DNA from: Chthoniobacterales bacterium
Lineage (GTDB): Bacteria; Verrucomicrobiota; Verrucomicrobiia; Chthoniobacterales; JACTMZ01
DNA length: 64,000 nucleotides
Assembly (NCBI GenBank): GCA_018883245.1
Contig: VEQL01000008.1
Coordinates: 24,122-88,121, forward strand
Reading direction: 5' to 3'
Part shown: positions 22,606 to 31,300 of the stretch, in pieces
Position numbering within the stretch: the first letter of the stretch is position 1
Layout of the letters: each line of letters opens with the position of its first letter
The notes under the pieces: generated by a model
What the model was told of the DNA's origin: nothing
Database searches by the model: none
The model's input: the letters and a program-made list of their open reading frames with translations, nothing else
Position numbers and translations under genes: made by a program

Positions 22606-24735
22606 TCACTTGCGGGTCACGTGATAAAGCGGGAACGTGCCGAATCCTTTCGGCAGCGCCGTTTCGCCGGCGTATTCGAAGCGCACGCCCGGCACGTCCA
22701 AGGCCAGCGCCAGCGCGGCCATTGTGCGGCTGGCATAAACGTGGTTCACCGGCGTGACGGGTTCGATGCGCGCCGCGCGATTGACCAGGCGACCGGCAAC
22801 ATCGTCACGCCCCGTGACGGGGTCTTTGAATTCCATCACCGGTCCGGCATCGAGCGAGATGCGCAGCCCGAGATCTTCGGGAAACCCGCGCCGCGTCCAA
22901 TCGATCCCTGCCGTTGCATCGCGCAACTCGAGACCGAAACGGATCGCACCGGGCACATCACGGAACGCCATGAACAAACCGTCTCCCGCCGTCTTCACCG
23001 TGAGCGTGTGCTCGCGGAAGGAATCCACGACGCCTGCCACGCATCCCAGAAAGTCACGGCAGAAAATGCGGAGTCGTTCCGCCTCGAGCCGGCTGTAACC
23101 CTTGGCATCCGCGCAGAGCAGCGCGCGAAAAGGCAAAGATTGCCCCGGAACCGCACCGCACTGCGCGGGCGAAGGCAGCCCGTGCGGCACGAGGTCCAAC
23201 TCACCCGCCCGCAACAGCGCGAGCCCGCGGAAAAAAAGTTTGGTGAACACCGGCGTGGTCTCCTGCCCCGCGGCACGGATTTCGTTCTGGCCGAGCACAC
23301 GCGCGGCGCCGGCGAGAATCTTGTCGAGGAGTTCGCCTTGCGCCGCAGACAGGCGTTCGCGGAATTTGTCCAACGGCTCCTCCGTGCCGAGATGAAACTC
23401 GGCAGCGCGAGGGACAAGGTGCGCCGCGCGCTCCAACTGGCGTGCGTCATTGAGATAGAAAAAGACGATCGAGCCGTCGGCAGGCGGCGCATCCCCTTCC
23501 CCGTCGAGGCCGGCGACGTGCAGTCCCGGCAGCCGGAACCAGGACTCCACCTTCGCTTCCGGAAAGCCCGTGCGGCGTGCGGTCTCGAGCGCCTGGCGCC
23601 GCATGGACTGGAGCGGCCGCCATTGTCCTTTGAGGCCGTGAGCCGCGGCACTGTAGGCGGCGCCAGCACTTTTGCCGTCGTGCAAAAGCAAATGCGCCTC
23701 GCCGCGCGTGGCCTCCAACCAGGGATCGGCCGAACTTCCGGCGCGCGAAGATTCCGCGCGATCGCACAAGTCGAGCACTTCGCGCGCAAGAATCTTCGAC
23801 TCTTCCGTGCGACCGGCCCATGCACCCAGCGTGGCGGCGTTGATGCCGAGGTAGTAGGCCGTCTCCGCGTCCTCCGGCTTGCCGCATGACGAAAAATTTT
23901 CGCGGGCCGCACGGTAGGCTTTTTCGTAGGTGGTTTTGGACCGCTCGAAGCAGACCCGCGCCTCATCCGGTTGCGTTGCGCGCAGTCCCTGCATTTTCGC
24001 GATGCGTCCGCGCAAGCCTTGAAGATCTCCGGTCACACCGCCGAGGTTCTCCAATTTCGCCAATTCCTGCGCGGCGCGCTCGAGGGCGCCGACTTCGACG
24101 AGGGACAAAACCTCCAGATACCGCAATGGTCCATCCTCGGGACACGGCCCGGAACCTGCCGAGGACTCACGGCGGGCGAGCGCCTGCGAGGCCATGTCGA
24201 AAACCATGAGAGGCCAACCTGCATCGGACGCGTGCCGCGCCAAGCGCAGCAGCAGCGCGGGATGTGCGGCCCAAAACTCCGCCGGCTTGCTGCGGCGCAG
24301 CGCATCCGCAGCCTCGAAAGTCAGCGTTCCTGCGTCGCGGAGCAGCATTTCTACGGCCTGAATTTCACCGGAGGCGGCATCGGAGGCGGGAACTGCGGGG
24401 ACAATCGTATACCCCTCGCCCAGGATCGTGCGCAGTGTTGTCAGCGCCGTGCCGCGATCGACATCTTTCTCCGCCTCGGGAAGATTGTCATAAGCAACAA
24501 GGTTCGGTGTCGTCTTGAGCTTCTCATCGCGCACGGGCCCGTAGCGCCAACCTTCCGCCATGCGCTGGCGCGCCCAACGCTCGTGAACCTCACCGGCCAG
24601 ACGTTCGGTGAGGCCCGCAAGGAACGGGGGCAATTTGACCGACGCATTGCGGTCCGGAGCAGGAGCCCAGGGAGACGTGGAACTTTGGTCCGCCATCGAC
24701 CCCGTCATGATCGGAGGACCTTGTCGGTCTGGCAA
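22606..24735 (-). CDS. RyR domain - TPR/TRAFs-binding-like - class III nucleotidyl cyclase protein
   Basis: A 709-residue cytoplasmic signalling protein with three readable parts. Residues about 44-112 form a RyR (ryanodine receptor repeat) domain: AGEVHERWARQRMAEGWRYG, PVRDEKLKTTPNLV, LPEAEKDVDRGTALTTLRTI. Residues about 150-380 form helical repeats with the YYLGINAATLGAWAG motif seen in bacterial TRAFs-binding (DUF4071/TPR-S) proteins. Residues about 536-709 are a class III cyclase: metal Asp D543 (LLCADAKGYS) and D585 (KTAGDGLFMAF), base-selecting K581 and D645, transition-state N652 and R656 (GRLVNRAARIEP). All catalytic residues are present, and the K/D pair predicts ATP, hence cAMP. In-frame ATGs at 24708 and 24696 are alternative starts. 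Last gene of the TIR operon. Confidence 0.85.
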   Translation of the reverse strand: MPDRQGPPIMTGSMADQSSTSPWAPAPDRNASVKLPPFLAGLTERLAGEVHERWARQRMAEGWRYGPVRDEKLKTTPNLVAYDNLPEAEKDVDRGTALTTLRTILGEGYTIVPAVPASDAASGEIQAVEMLLRDAGTLTFEAADALRRSKPAEFWAAHPALLLRLARHASDAGWPLMVFDMASQALARRESSAGSGPCPEDGPLRYLEVLSLVEVGALERAAQELAKLENLGGVTGDLQGLRGRIAKMQGLRATQPDEARVCFERSKTTYEKAYRAARENFSSCGKPEDAETAYYLGINAATLGAWAGRTEESKILAREVLDLCDRAESSRAGSSADPWLEATRGEAHLLLHDGKSAGAAYSAAAHGLKGQWRPLQSMRRQALETARRTGFPEAKVESWFRLPGLHVAGLDGEGDAPPADGSIVFFYLNDARQLERAAHLVPRAAEFHLGTEEPLDKFRERLSAAQGELLDKILAGAARVLGQNEIRAAGQETTPVFTKLFFRGLALLRAGELDLVPHGLPSPAQCGAVPGQSLPFRALLCADAKGYSRLEAERLRIFCRDFLGCVAGVVDSFREHTLTVKTAGDGLFMAFRDVPGAIRFGLELRDATAGIDWTRRGFPEDLGLRISLDAGPVMEFKDPVTGRDDVAGRLVNRAARIEPVTPVNHVYASRTMAALALALDVPGVRFEYAGETALPKGFGTFPLYHVTRK

Positions 24736-24766
24736 GCCGCAGGCAGCCGCGGAAACCGGCGCCCGC

Positions 24767-25309
24767 TTACAGGCTGCGGCCCGTGCCGACGTATTGCGCG
24801 CTCACCGTCTCGTAGCGGTTGACGGAGCCGACTCCCGGCGTTTTGCCGACATTGTAAACGTTATTGCCGACGATTTGCTCGGAGCGCGTGTCATAAACCA
24901 TCACTTGACTCGTCCCTTTCGGGCTTTCAGCTGCCGCGACCGTGTCCACAGCGATGAACTGCGGTTTTTTCACTTTCGGCTTCGACGCACCGCCCGAAGA
25001 CTGCCGTTTCTCCTTGGCCTCCATCTTGGCCATGGCGGCGCGCGCGTTGGCCAGAGCGATCTGCCGCTGGCGCGCCGTGGCTTGCTGCTTGGAAACCACG
25101 TATGCCGCCGCGCCGGCAAGAACGGCCGCGCCCGCAGTCACGGGGATGGTGATGGCGGAATCGACACCCGCCGCGCCCAAGGCGATGCCGGTGGCCGCGC
25201 CCGCAATACCGCCGAAGACTGCGGCATTTTCACCGGGGCTCATGTTCTGACAACCGGCGGCAAACATGGATCCGACCACGACAACGGAGAGAATTTGGGA
25301 AGTTTTCAT
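24767..25309 (-). CDS. Glycine-zipper lipoprotein
   Basis: A 180-residue predicted lipoprotein: signal peptide with lipobox FAAGC and lipidation at Cys20. Residues about 30-90 are a Gly/Ala-rich hydrophobic region with spaced glycines (GGIAGAATGIALGAAG; ITIPVTAGAAVLAGAAAYVV), the kind of glycine zipper found in outer-membrane and pore-forming small proteins. A helical basic region (QRQIALANARAAMAKMEAKE) and a hydrophilic C-terminal part of about 70 residues follow. It lies 47 bases after the TIR-Sel1 gene and 31 before the cyclase gene, all in the same direction. Function unknown; membrane insertion is inferred from composition. Confidence 0.75.
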   Translation of the reverse strand: MKTSQILSVVVVGSMFAAGCQNMSPGENAAVFGGIAGAATGIALGAAGVDSAITIPVTAGAAVLAGAAAYVVSKQQATARQRQIALANARAAMAKMEAKEKRQSSGGASKPKVKKPQFIAVDTVAAAESPKGTSQVMVYDTRSEQIVGNNVYNVGKTPGVGSVNRYETVSAQYVGTGRSL

Positions 25310-25356
25310 ACTATTATTTTACGGAATCGTCCGAACGCGGCGGACCGGCGGTCAAG

Positions 25357-26949
25357 TCAGAAATCGACGCGGTTCTGTATGCACCAATTCTGCGCGTCCG
25401 GGTTTCCCGCTTTCGCGGCTTTTTGATACCAGAACGTGGCTTCGGTTTTGTTCGGAGGCCCGATTGCGCCCGACTCGAGGGAAATGGCGAAGAACAGCAT
25501 GCAAACCGTATCGCCCTTGCCGGCGCCGTCCTCCCACAATTGCACGGCCTTTTGTGGATCTTTCGACCCGGCCTCGCCGCTCATATACATCGCTCCAAGG
25601 CGGCCTTGTGCCTCGACGAATCCCTGCGCGGACGCCTCCTCGAAAAGTTGGAAAGCTTTTTTCGGATCCGCCGCCGGCACTCCGACGCCATGCTGGTAGA
25701 GCCTGGCCAAGTGCGACTTGGCCGCGACATTCCCCAAGGCTGCCGCTTTTGAATACAGTTCGGCCGCTTGACGTTCGTCCATCGGCGTGCCCTTGCCCGT
25801 CAGCAAACACTCGGCATAGAGCATCATACCTTCGGGGAATCCGGCGTCGGCGGACCGCTTGAGCCACTTCGCTGCCTCGACCATGTCGGCGGGTGCGCCG
25901 TCGCCGTTGGAAATCATGAGGCCCGCCTCGGCCATCGCGCGGGCCATTCCCTGCTCGGCGGCCTTTTTGAACATCGACAAACTTTCCTGCGGGTTGGTCT
26001 TGCGGAGAAGAATCCCCAGAAAATTCTGCGCGGCAGCGACGTTTGCATCGGCGACTGCGCGCACTGCGGCGACCAGACGTTGATCGCCGGCGCGATCACG
26101 CGAATCCTCCATCAGGCGCGCGATGGCGTTGGCCGCGCGCATGCGGATCGGAGGCTGCGAGGGATTGCGGGCAAGCATCGCACCGTAGGCCTCGAGTGCA
26201 CCGACAAAATCCTCGTCTTCCTCGCAAGCGTCCGCCCTCGCGGCGAGATCCTCGGTTTGGACGGGCGGTGCGGCGGCCGTCGGCGCGGCGGTCGCGACCG
26301 GTGAAGCAGCGGGCGTCGCAGCGGTCGTTTCCGCGGGCGGCTTTGCTTCGTGTTGCGGACGCAAAAAGAAAAATGCGATCGCTGCCGCCAAGACAAAAGC
26401 CGCGACCGCCGCGAGCCCGAGCACCACACCGCGGCGCGACCGGACGGATGAAGCGGAAGCTGCCCCGGCAGCAGCGTGGGCCAGGCCCTCCGGCGGACGG
26501 GCCTGCTGCCCCAGCGCCTCGCCGACTGCGTTCACCAAGTCGGTGATCCTCGATTGCCTCGGCGGGGAAAAAGCATCCAGCCAGTGACAGCTGCTGATGA
26601 ACAGCTCCAAGTCCTCCGAGGGCTGCACCTTCTCGATCCGGAAGGGAATGATCGTCACGCGGTGTGACACCGCGCGCTCGATCTCGTTCATCACATGGCG
26701 CGAATTGTTTGTGTGGCGGGAGAAGACCAAGACCATGACTTTGGCCGCAGCGATGGATTTCACGATGGATCCGCCCCAGTTCTGGCCCGGCCGCACGTCG
26801 CGCGGCGCGATCCAGCAAGGAATCCCGCTCGATTCGAGGCCCGCACAAACGGCCTCCGCCACGTTTTTGTCCTCGGTGCAATAGCTGATGAATACCCGCG
26901 GATTTCGGAAATCCGCAGGGGCGGCGCTGGTGTTTTCCGGCTCGTTCAT
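25357..26949 (-). CDS. TIR domain - transmembrane - Sel1 repeat protein
   Basis: A 530-residue protein. Residues about 17-130 are a bacterial TIR domain of the TIR_2 type: RVFISYCTEDKNVAEAVCAG, CWIAPRDVRPGQNWGGSIV, MVLVFSRHTNNSRHVMNEIE, IIPFRIEKVQPSEDLELFIS. E89 and E91 lie where NAD-cleaving TIRs carry their catalytic Glu. One TM segment (about 174-197, VVLGLAAVAAFVLAAAIAFFF) follows, then an Ala/Pro/Thr linker and a C-terminal half of Sel1 repeats (NPQESLSMFKKAAEQGMARA; DERQAAELYSKAAALGNVAA; DPKKAFQLFEEASAQGFVEA). TIR would be cytoplasmic and the repeats periplasmic. The ATG at 26949 is preferred; a longer frame from 27066 adds an unlikely extension. First gene of the operon with the lipoprotein and the RyR-cyclase protein. 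Confidence 0.88.
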   Translation of the reverse strand: MNEPENTSAAPADFRNPRVFISYCTEDKNVAEAVCAGLESSGIPCWIAPRDVRPGQNWGGSIVKSIAAAKVMVLVFSRHTNNSRHVMNEIERAVSHRVTIIPFRIEKVQPSEDLELFISSCHWLDAFSPPRQSRITDLVNAVGEALGQQARPPEGLAHAAAGAASASSVRSRRGVVLGLAAVAAFVLAAAIAFFFLRPQHEAKPPAETTAATPAASPVATAAPTAAAPPVQTEDLAARADACEEDEDFVGALEAYGAMLARNPSQPPIRMRAANAIARLMEDSRDRAGDQRLVAAVRAVADANVAAAQNFLGILLRKTNPQESLSMFKKAAEQGMARAMAEAGLMISNGDGAPADMVEAAKWLKRSADAGFPEGMMLYAECLLTGKGTPMDERQAAELYSKAAALGNVAAKSHLARLYQHGVGVPAADPKKAFQLFEEASAQGFVEAQGRLGAMYMSGEAGSKDPQKAVQLWEDGAGKGDTVCMLFFAISLESGAIGPPNKTEATFWYQKAAKAGNPDAQNWCIQNRVDF

Positions 26950-27125
26950 CCTTTGACAGGTCTTCTCATACGATACACGGGCAGGGGGTTGCCGGGCAAA
27001 AGCGTTTGCAAGCTCCGTGGATCGGCGCGCACAACGCAAGTCCGGGATGGACTTTGCGACGCACAATCGCTAATTATCCTTGTTTGCTCGGTTCCTGCCG
27101 GGCGGCAAATTCCAATCACATCCCT

Positions 27126-27386
27126 ATGGCCAACATCAAATCCGCCGCTAAACGCGCCCGCCAAGCCAAGGTTCGCACCGAACGCAACCGCAGCAACCTC
27201 AACGCGCTGAAGACCCTCTCCAAAAAGTCCCGCGCGGCACTGGGCACCAAAGACAAGTCTTCCGCCAAGGCGCAGATCTCCGCTTACGTTTCGGAACTCG
27301 ATCGCGCAGTCAAGCAGGGCACAATCCACCGCAACGCGGCAAACCGCCGCAAAAGCGCCCTGGCCCGGAAACTCGCGGCCATCTGA
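27126..27386 (+). CDS. rpsT: 30S ribosomal protein S20
   Basis: An 86-residue basic primary rRNA-binding protein of the small subunit. MANIKSAAKRARQAKVRTER is the standard S20 start and RNAANRRKSALARKLAAI the standard end. The upstream frame opens at 27006, but the ATG at 27126 matches the family precisely. It is divergent from the TIR gene (177-base gap, which must hold both promoters). A gene remnant follows it directly. Confidence 0.96.
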   Translation: MANIKSAAKRARQAKVRTERNRSNLNALKTLSKKSRAALGTKDKSSAKAQISAYVSELDRAVKQGTIHRNAANRRKSALARKLAAI

Positions 27387-27390
27387 CCTG

Positions 27391-27543
27391 CGCACAGACC
27401 CGGCGCGCCGACAGGACGCCATTGCCTTCGATCCGGCCATTGACACGGCCAACGTCACGGCATCCATGAACCGAAGTTTGCTGGTCCTCCGACTTCCCGA
27501 GACGCAGGACAAAAAGCCGCGCCGCATCCAAGTGACCGGCTGA
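27391..27543 (+). pseudogene. Remnant of an Hsp20/alpha-crystallin small heat-shock gene (3' end only)
   Basis: Between rpsT and the next gene, frame 1 reads about 50 codons ending in a stop at 27541. It resembles the C-terminal half of bacterial Hsp20: FDPAIDTANVTASMNRSLLV followed by LRLPETQDKKPRRIQVTG, matching the family pattern of a 'LPxGIDxxxVxASxxxGVLTLxLPK' strand pair and the terminal 'KPxxIxV' stretch. No start codon or N-terminal half is present; upstream the sequence runs straight into the rpsT stop. I read it as the 3' remnant of a deleted Hsp20 gene. It is too short to be sure without a search. Confidence 0.5.
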
Positions 27544-27579
27544 GCACTGCTCCGCGCAAATCGAACAGCCGGGGTCGCC

Positions 27580-28287
27580 TCAAGGCGCTCCGGCTCTTGT
27601 ATTTTCCGAGGCCAGCTTGCGCAGTGCGTCGAGGGTCAGCACATTTGTATTGTCGAAAACGGCCGGCGTCGCGTCCGCCGGAGCCAGCCAGGAGAGTGCT
27701 GAACCTCCGGTTCCGGTGGCGCGCACAAGCAAGAGAAAAGCGCTGCGCGGGCCCCAACTGCGCATGCGAAACCTTCCGTCGGTGTCGATCTTCTGCGCCG
27801 GCGAATTATCGGAAAAATCGTCGAGGATGAATGCGGTGTCCTCGAGCGCCTCCCGGTCCATCGCGCGTTTTTCCATCGCGGCGTAGGCGGCCTCCGCGTC
27901 CTGCGATGAACGCTCATAAGCCGCGCGGCAGGACTCCAGATCGGAGGAATTCGCGCCCTCGGCAACCCGCAAAATCTTCGCCGCATCATCGCGCCGGCGC
28001 GCTTTGCGCGACCATTCCTCCCTTGCACGGACAGCCGCCTCATCCGCGGCAGCCACCAGGGAAGGCAGGGCATCCAGTTCGTGCCGTGCATGGGCCAGGA
28101 ATGTGGCGCGCGGAACCAGCCGGACCGTTGTTTCGCCGGGGACAGAGACCGCCCCGTCGAACGACTCGAGGCGCACGCGACCGGAAACCTCGAAAGGTCT
28201 CCACTGCAGCGCGAGGACAAATAACAGCGCAGCCGCCGCGGCAACCACGGCGGCCCGGAAAACGCGTCGCATGCGCACTGGCACCAC
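27580..28287 (-). CDS. Membrane-anchored coiled-coil protein of unknown function
   Basis: A 235-residue protein not recognised. A basic start (MVPVRMRRVFR) and one hydrophobic segment (AAVVAAAAALLFVLAL) anchor it. A short beta region follows (VSGRVRLESFDGAVSVPGET). Residues about 65-150 are Ala/Glu/Arg-rich and helical with coiled-coil character (EAAVRAREEWSRKARRRDDA; EAAYAAMEKRAMDREALEDT). The C-terminal third has a hydrophobic-beta patch (RSAFLLLVRATGTGGSALSW). A second in-frame ATG lies at 28272. The gene is divergent from pyruvate carboxylase (90-base gap). Confidence 0.6.
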   Translation of the reverse strand: MVPVRMRRVFRAAVVAAAAALLFVLALQWRPFEVSGRVRLESFDGAVSVPGETTVRLVPRATFLAHARHELDALPSLVAAADEAAVRAREEWSRKARRRDDAAKILRVAEGANSSDLESCRAAYERSSQDAEAAYAAMEKRAMDREALEDTAFILDDFSDNSPAQKIDTDGRFRMRSWGPRSAFLLLVRATGTGGSALSWLAPADATPAVFDNTNVLTLDALRKLASENTRAGAP

Positions 28288-28377
28288 AAAGCAATGCCTT
28301 CACGGGGCGCGCGGCTCAAGGTCAAGTTGCACACGACGTTGCCAAGCCCCGCCTCGCGGCATAAGAATTCGTGTTTT

Positions 28378-31300
28378 ATGCCGTCCAAAAATTCTTCCGT
28401 CACCCCGGCCATCGACGTCTCGGCGCGCACACTTCTCGTCGCCAACCGCAGCGAGATCGCCATCCGCGTTTTCCGGGCGGCCAACGAACTCGGCATGCGC
28501 ACCATCGCGGTCTACGCGGAGGAGGACCGTTTTTCCATCCACCGCTTCAAAGCCGACGAAGCGTATGTCGTGGGCCGCGGCAAAGGACCAGTCGGCGCTT
28601 ACCTCGACATCGAGAGCATCGTCGGCATCGCACGCGAGCGCGGCGCGCACATGGTGCATCCGGGCTACGGGTTCCTCTCGGAAAACGCCGAGTTTGCCCG
28701 CGCCTGCGGCGAGGCGGGGATCACCTTCGTGGGCCCGCGCCCCGATCTTTTGGAAATGATGGGCGACAAAACGGCCGCGCGATCGCTGGCCGTGAAACTC
28801 GGCGTTCCGGTGCTGCCCGGCACGGAAGATCCGGTGGAAGACCGCGCGGAGGCCATCAAGATCGCGAAAAAAATCGGCTTCCCCCTCATCATCAAAGCGG
28901 CTTTCGGCGGTGGCGGACGCGGCATGCGTGTGGTGCGCAAGGAAAGCGAACTCGTCCCCTTGCTCGACGAGGCGCGCAACGAAGCAGGCCGCGCTTTCGG
29001 CAACCCGGCGGTCTTCCTCGAGAAATACATCCCGAGAGCCAAACACATCGAGGTGCAGATTCTCGGCGACTCGCACGGGGGCGTGCTGCACCTGCACGAG
29101 CGCGACTGCTCGATCCAGCGCCGACACCAGAAAGTCGTCGAAGTCGCGCCGTCGGTGAACTTGCCCGACAAAGTGCGCACGGACCTCTGCAACGCCGCGG
29201 TCGAGATCGCCAAGGGCATCGGCTACAACAACGCGGGCACGGTGGAATTCCTCTATGACGCGGACCGCCGTGAGTGGTTCTTCATCGAGATGAACCCGCG
29301 CATCCAGGTCGAGCACACCGTGACGGAGCAGATCACGGGGATCGACCTCGTTCGCTCGCAGATCCTCGTCGCCGCCGGCGCGCGCCTGCACGGACCCGAG
29401 CTTGCGCTGCCGGCGCAGGAAAACATCCCGCGCAACGGTTTCGCCGTGCAGTGCCGCGTGACGACCGAGGATCCCGCCAACAACTTCACGCCGAACTACG
29501 GCAAGATCATCACCTACCGCAGCGCCGCCGGATTCGGAATCCGCCTGGACTCGGGTATGGGCACAACGGGCAGTTCGATCACGCCGTTCTACGACTCGCT
29601 GGTGGTGAAGATCACGGCCTCGGGGCAGACGTTCCCGGTGGCGCTCGACCGCATGCACCGTGCGCTGCGCGAGTTCCGCATCCGTGGCGTGAAGACCAAC
29701 ATACCTTTCCTCGAGAATGTCGTGACCAATCCGGTCTTCCGGGCCGGTGACGCAACCACGACCTTCATCGACAAAACGCCGGCCCTCTTCGACTTCAAAC
29801 CGCGGCGCGATCGCGCGACGAAACTCATGCAATTCCTGGCCGACGTGACGGTCAACGGCAACGCCGAAGCCAAAGGCTACCGGCCTTCCGCCCGGTTGGC
29901 GCCCGCGCCGCTTCCCGCCGTCGATTTGCGCATCCTCCCCCCGCCCGGCACGCGCCAGAAGTTGATCGAACTCGGACCGGAGAAGTTCGCCTCTTGGACG
30001 CGCAGGCAGAAGCGGGCGCTTTTCACCGACACGACCTTCCGCGACGCCCACCAGTCGCTCCTCGCCACGCGCGTGCGCACCCACGACATGCTGCTGATGG
30101 CGGACGCCGTGGCGCGGCGCACACCGCAGCTGTTCAGCGTCGAAATGTGGGGCGGCGCGACATTTGACGCCTCGATGCGCTTCCTTCGCGAAGATCCGTG
30201 GGAGCGTTTGCGCGCCCTGCGGGCCAAGATCCCCAACATTTGCTTCCAGATGCTGCTGCGCGGATCGAACGCGGTCGGCTACTCGAATTACCCGCCGAAC
30301 GTCGTGTCAGGTTTCATCCGCCATGCCGCGGAGAGCGGTATGGACATCTTCCGCGTGTTCGACTCGTTGAACGATCTCTCCAACATGCGTGCGGCGATGG
30401 AAGCCGTGCGCGAGACGCGCGCCGTGTGCGAGGGCACGGTCTGCTACACCGGCGACATCCTCGACCCGCAGCGCACGAAATACTCGCTCAAATATTACAT
30501 CAAGCTGGTGAAAGAGCTGGAAAAAATGGGCGCGCATTTCATCGCCATCAAGGACATGGCGGGGCTCTGCCGTCCGTTCGCGGCCAAGGCGCTGATCAAA
30601 TCCCTGCGCGCGGAGACCGACCTTCCGATCCACTTCCACACGCACGACACCAGCGGCGTGAATGCAGCGTCCGTCCTCGCCGCGATCGAATCGGGGGCGG
30701 ACATCGCGGACTCGGCCATCAGCTCGATGTCCGGCTCGACGTCGCAACCCAACCTCAACAGCCTCGTGGCCGCGCTGCAGCACACGCCGCATGACAGCGG
30801 CCTCGATCTCGACGCCTTGAACGAGTTCGCCGACTACTGGGAGCAGGCTAGGACTTTCTACGCGCCGTTCGACACCGCCCCGCGCACCGGCAGCGCCGAG
30901 GTTTATCTGCACGAAATGCCCGGCGGGCAATTCACCAACCTCAAGGAACAGGCCGCCTCGATGGGCCTTGGCCACCGCTGGCCGGAAATCGCCCGCTGCT
31001 ACGCCGAGGTGAACAAGCTGTTCGGCGACATCGTCAAAGTCACGCCGTCCAGCAAAGTCGTTGGCGACATGGCGCTGTTTCTTTTCACGCGCGGGATCAA
31101 ACCCGCCGATGTTCCGAACCTTCCGCCCGGGACGCCTTTTCCCGAGTCGGTCAAGGACATGCTGGCCGGCGGACTCGGACAACCCATGGGCGGGTGGCCC
31201 AAGGACGTGGTCAAGGCCGTGCTCGGCAAGGCCGCCGCGAAGCCGGCCCGCGCACCCAAGGTTCACCTCGAAAAAGTGCGCGCCGAACTTGCCGCCAAGC

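Noticed and set aside
22120..25426. Rightward frames over the cyclase and lipoprotein genes
   Set aside because: They lie opposite genes with clear RyR, cyclase and lipobox features.
22606..26949. Calling the TIR-cyclase operon a Pycsar system
   Set aside because: The TIR protein has no visible cNMP-binding domain, the cyclase keeps the K/D pair expected for ATP, and a RyR domain and lipoprotein are not part of Pycsar. The resemblance is reported only as an analogy.
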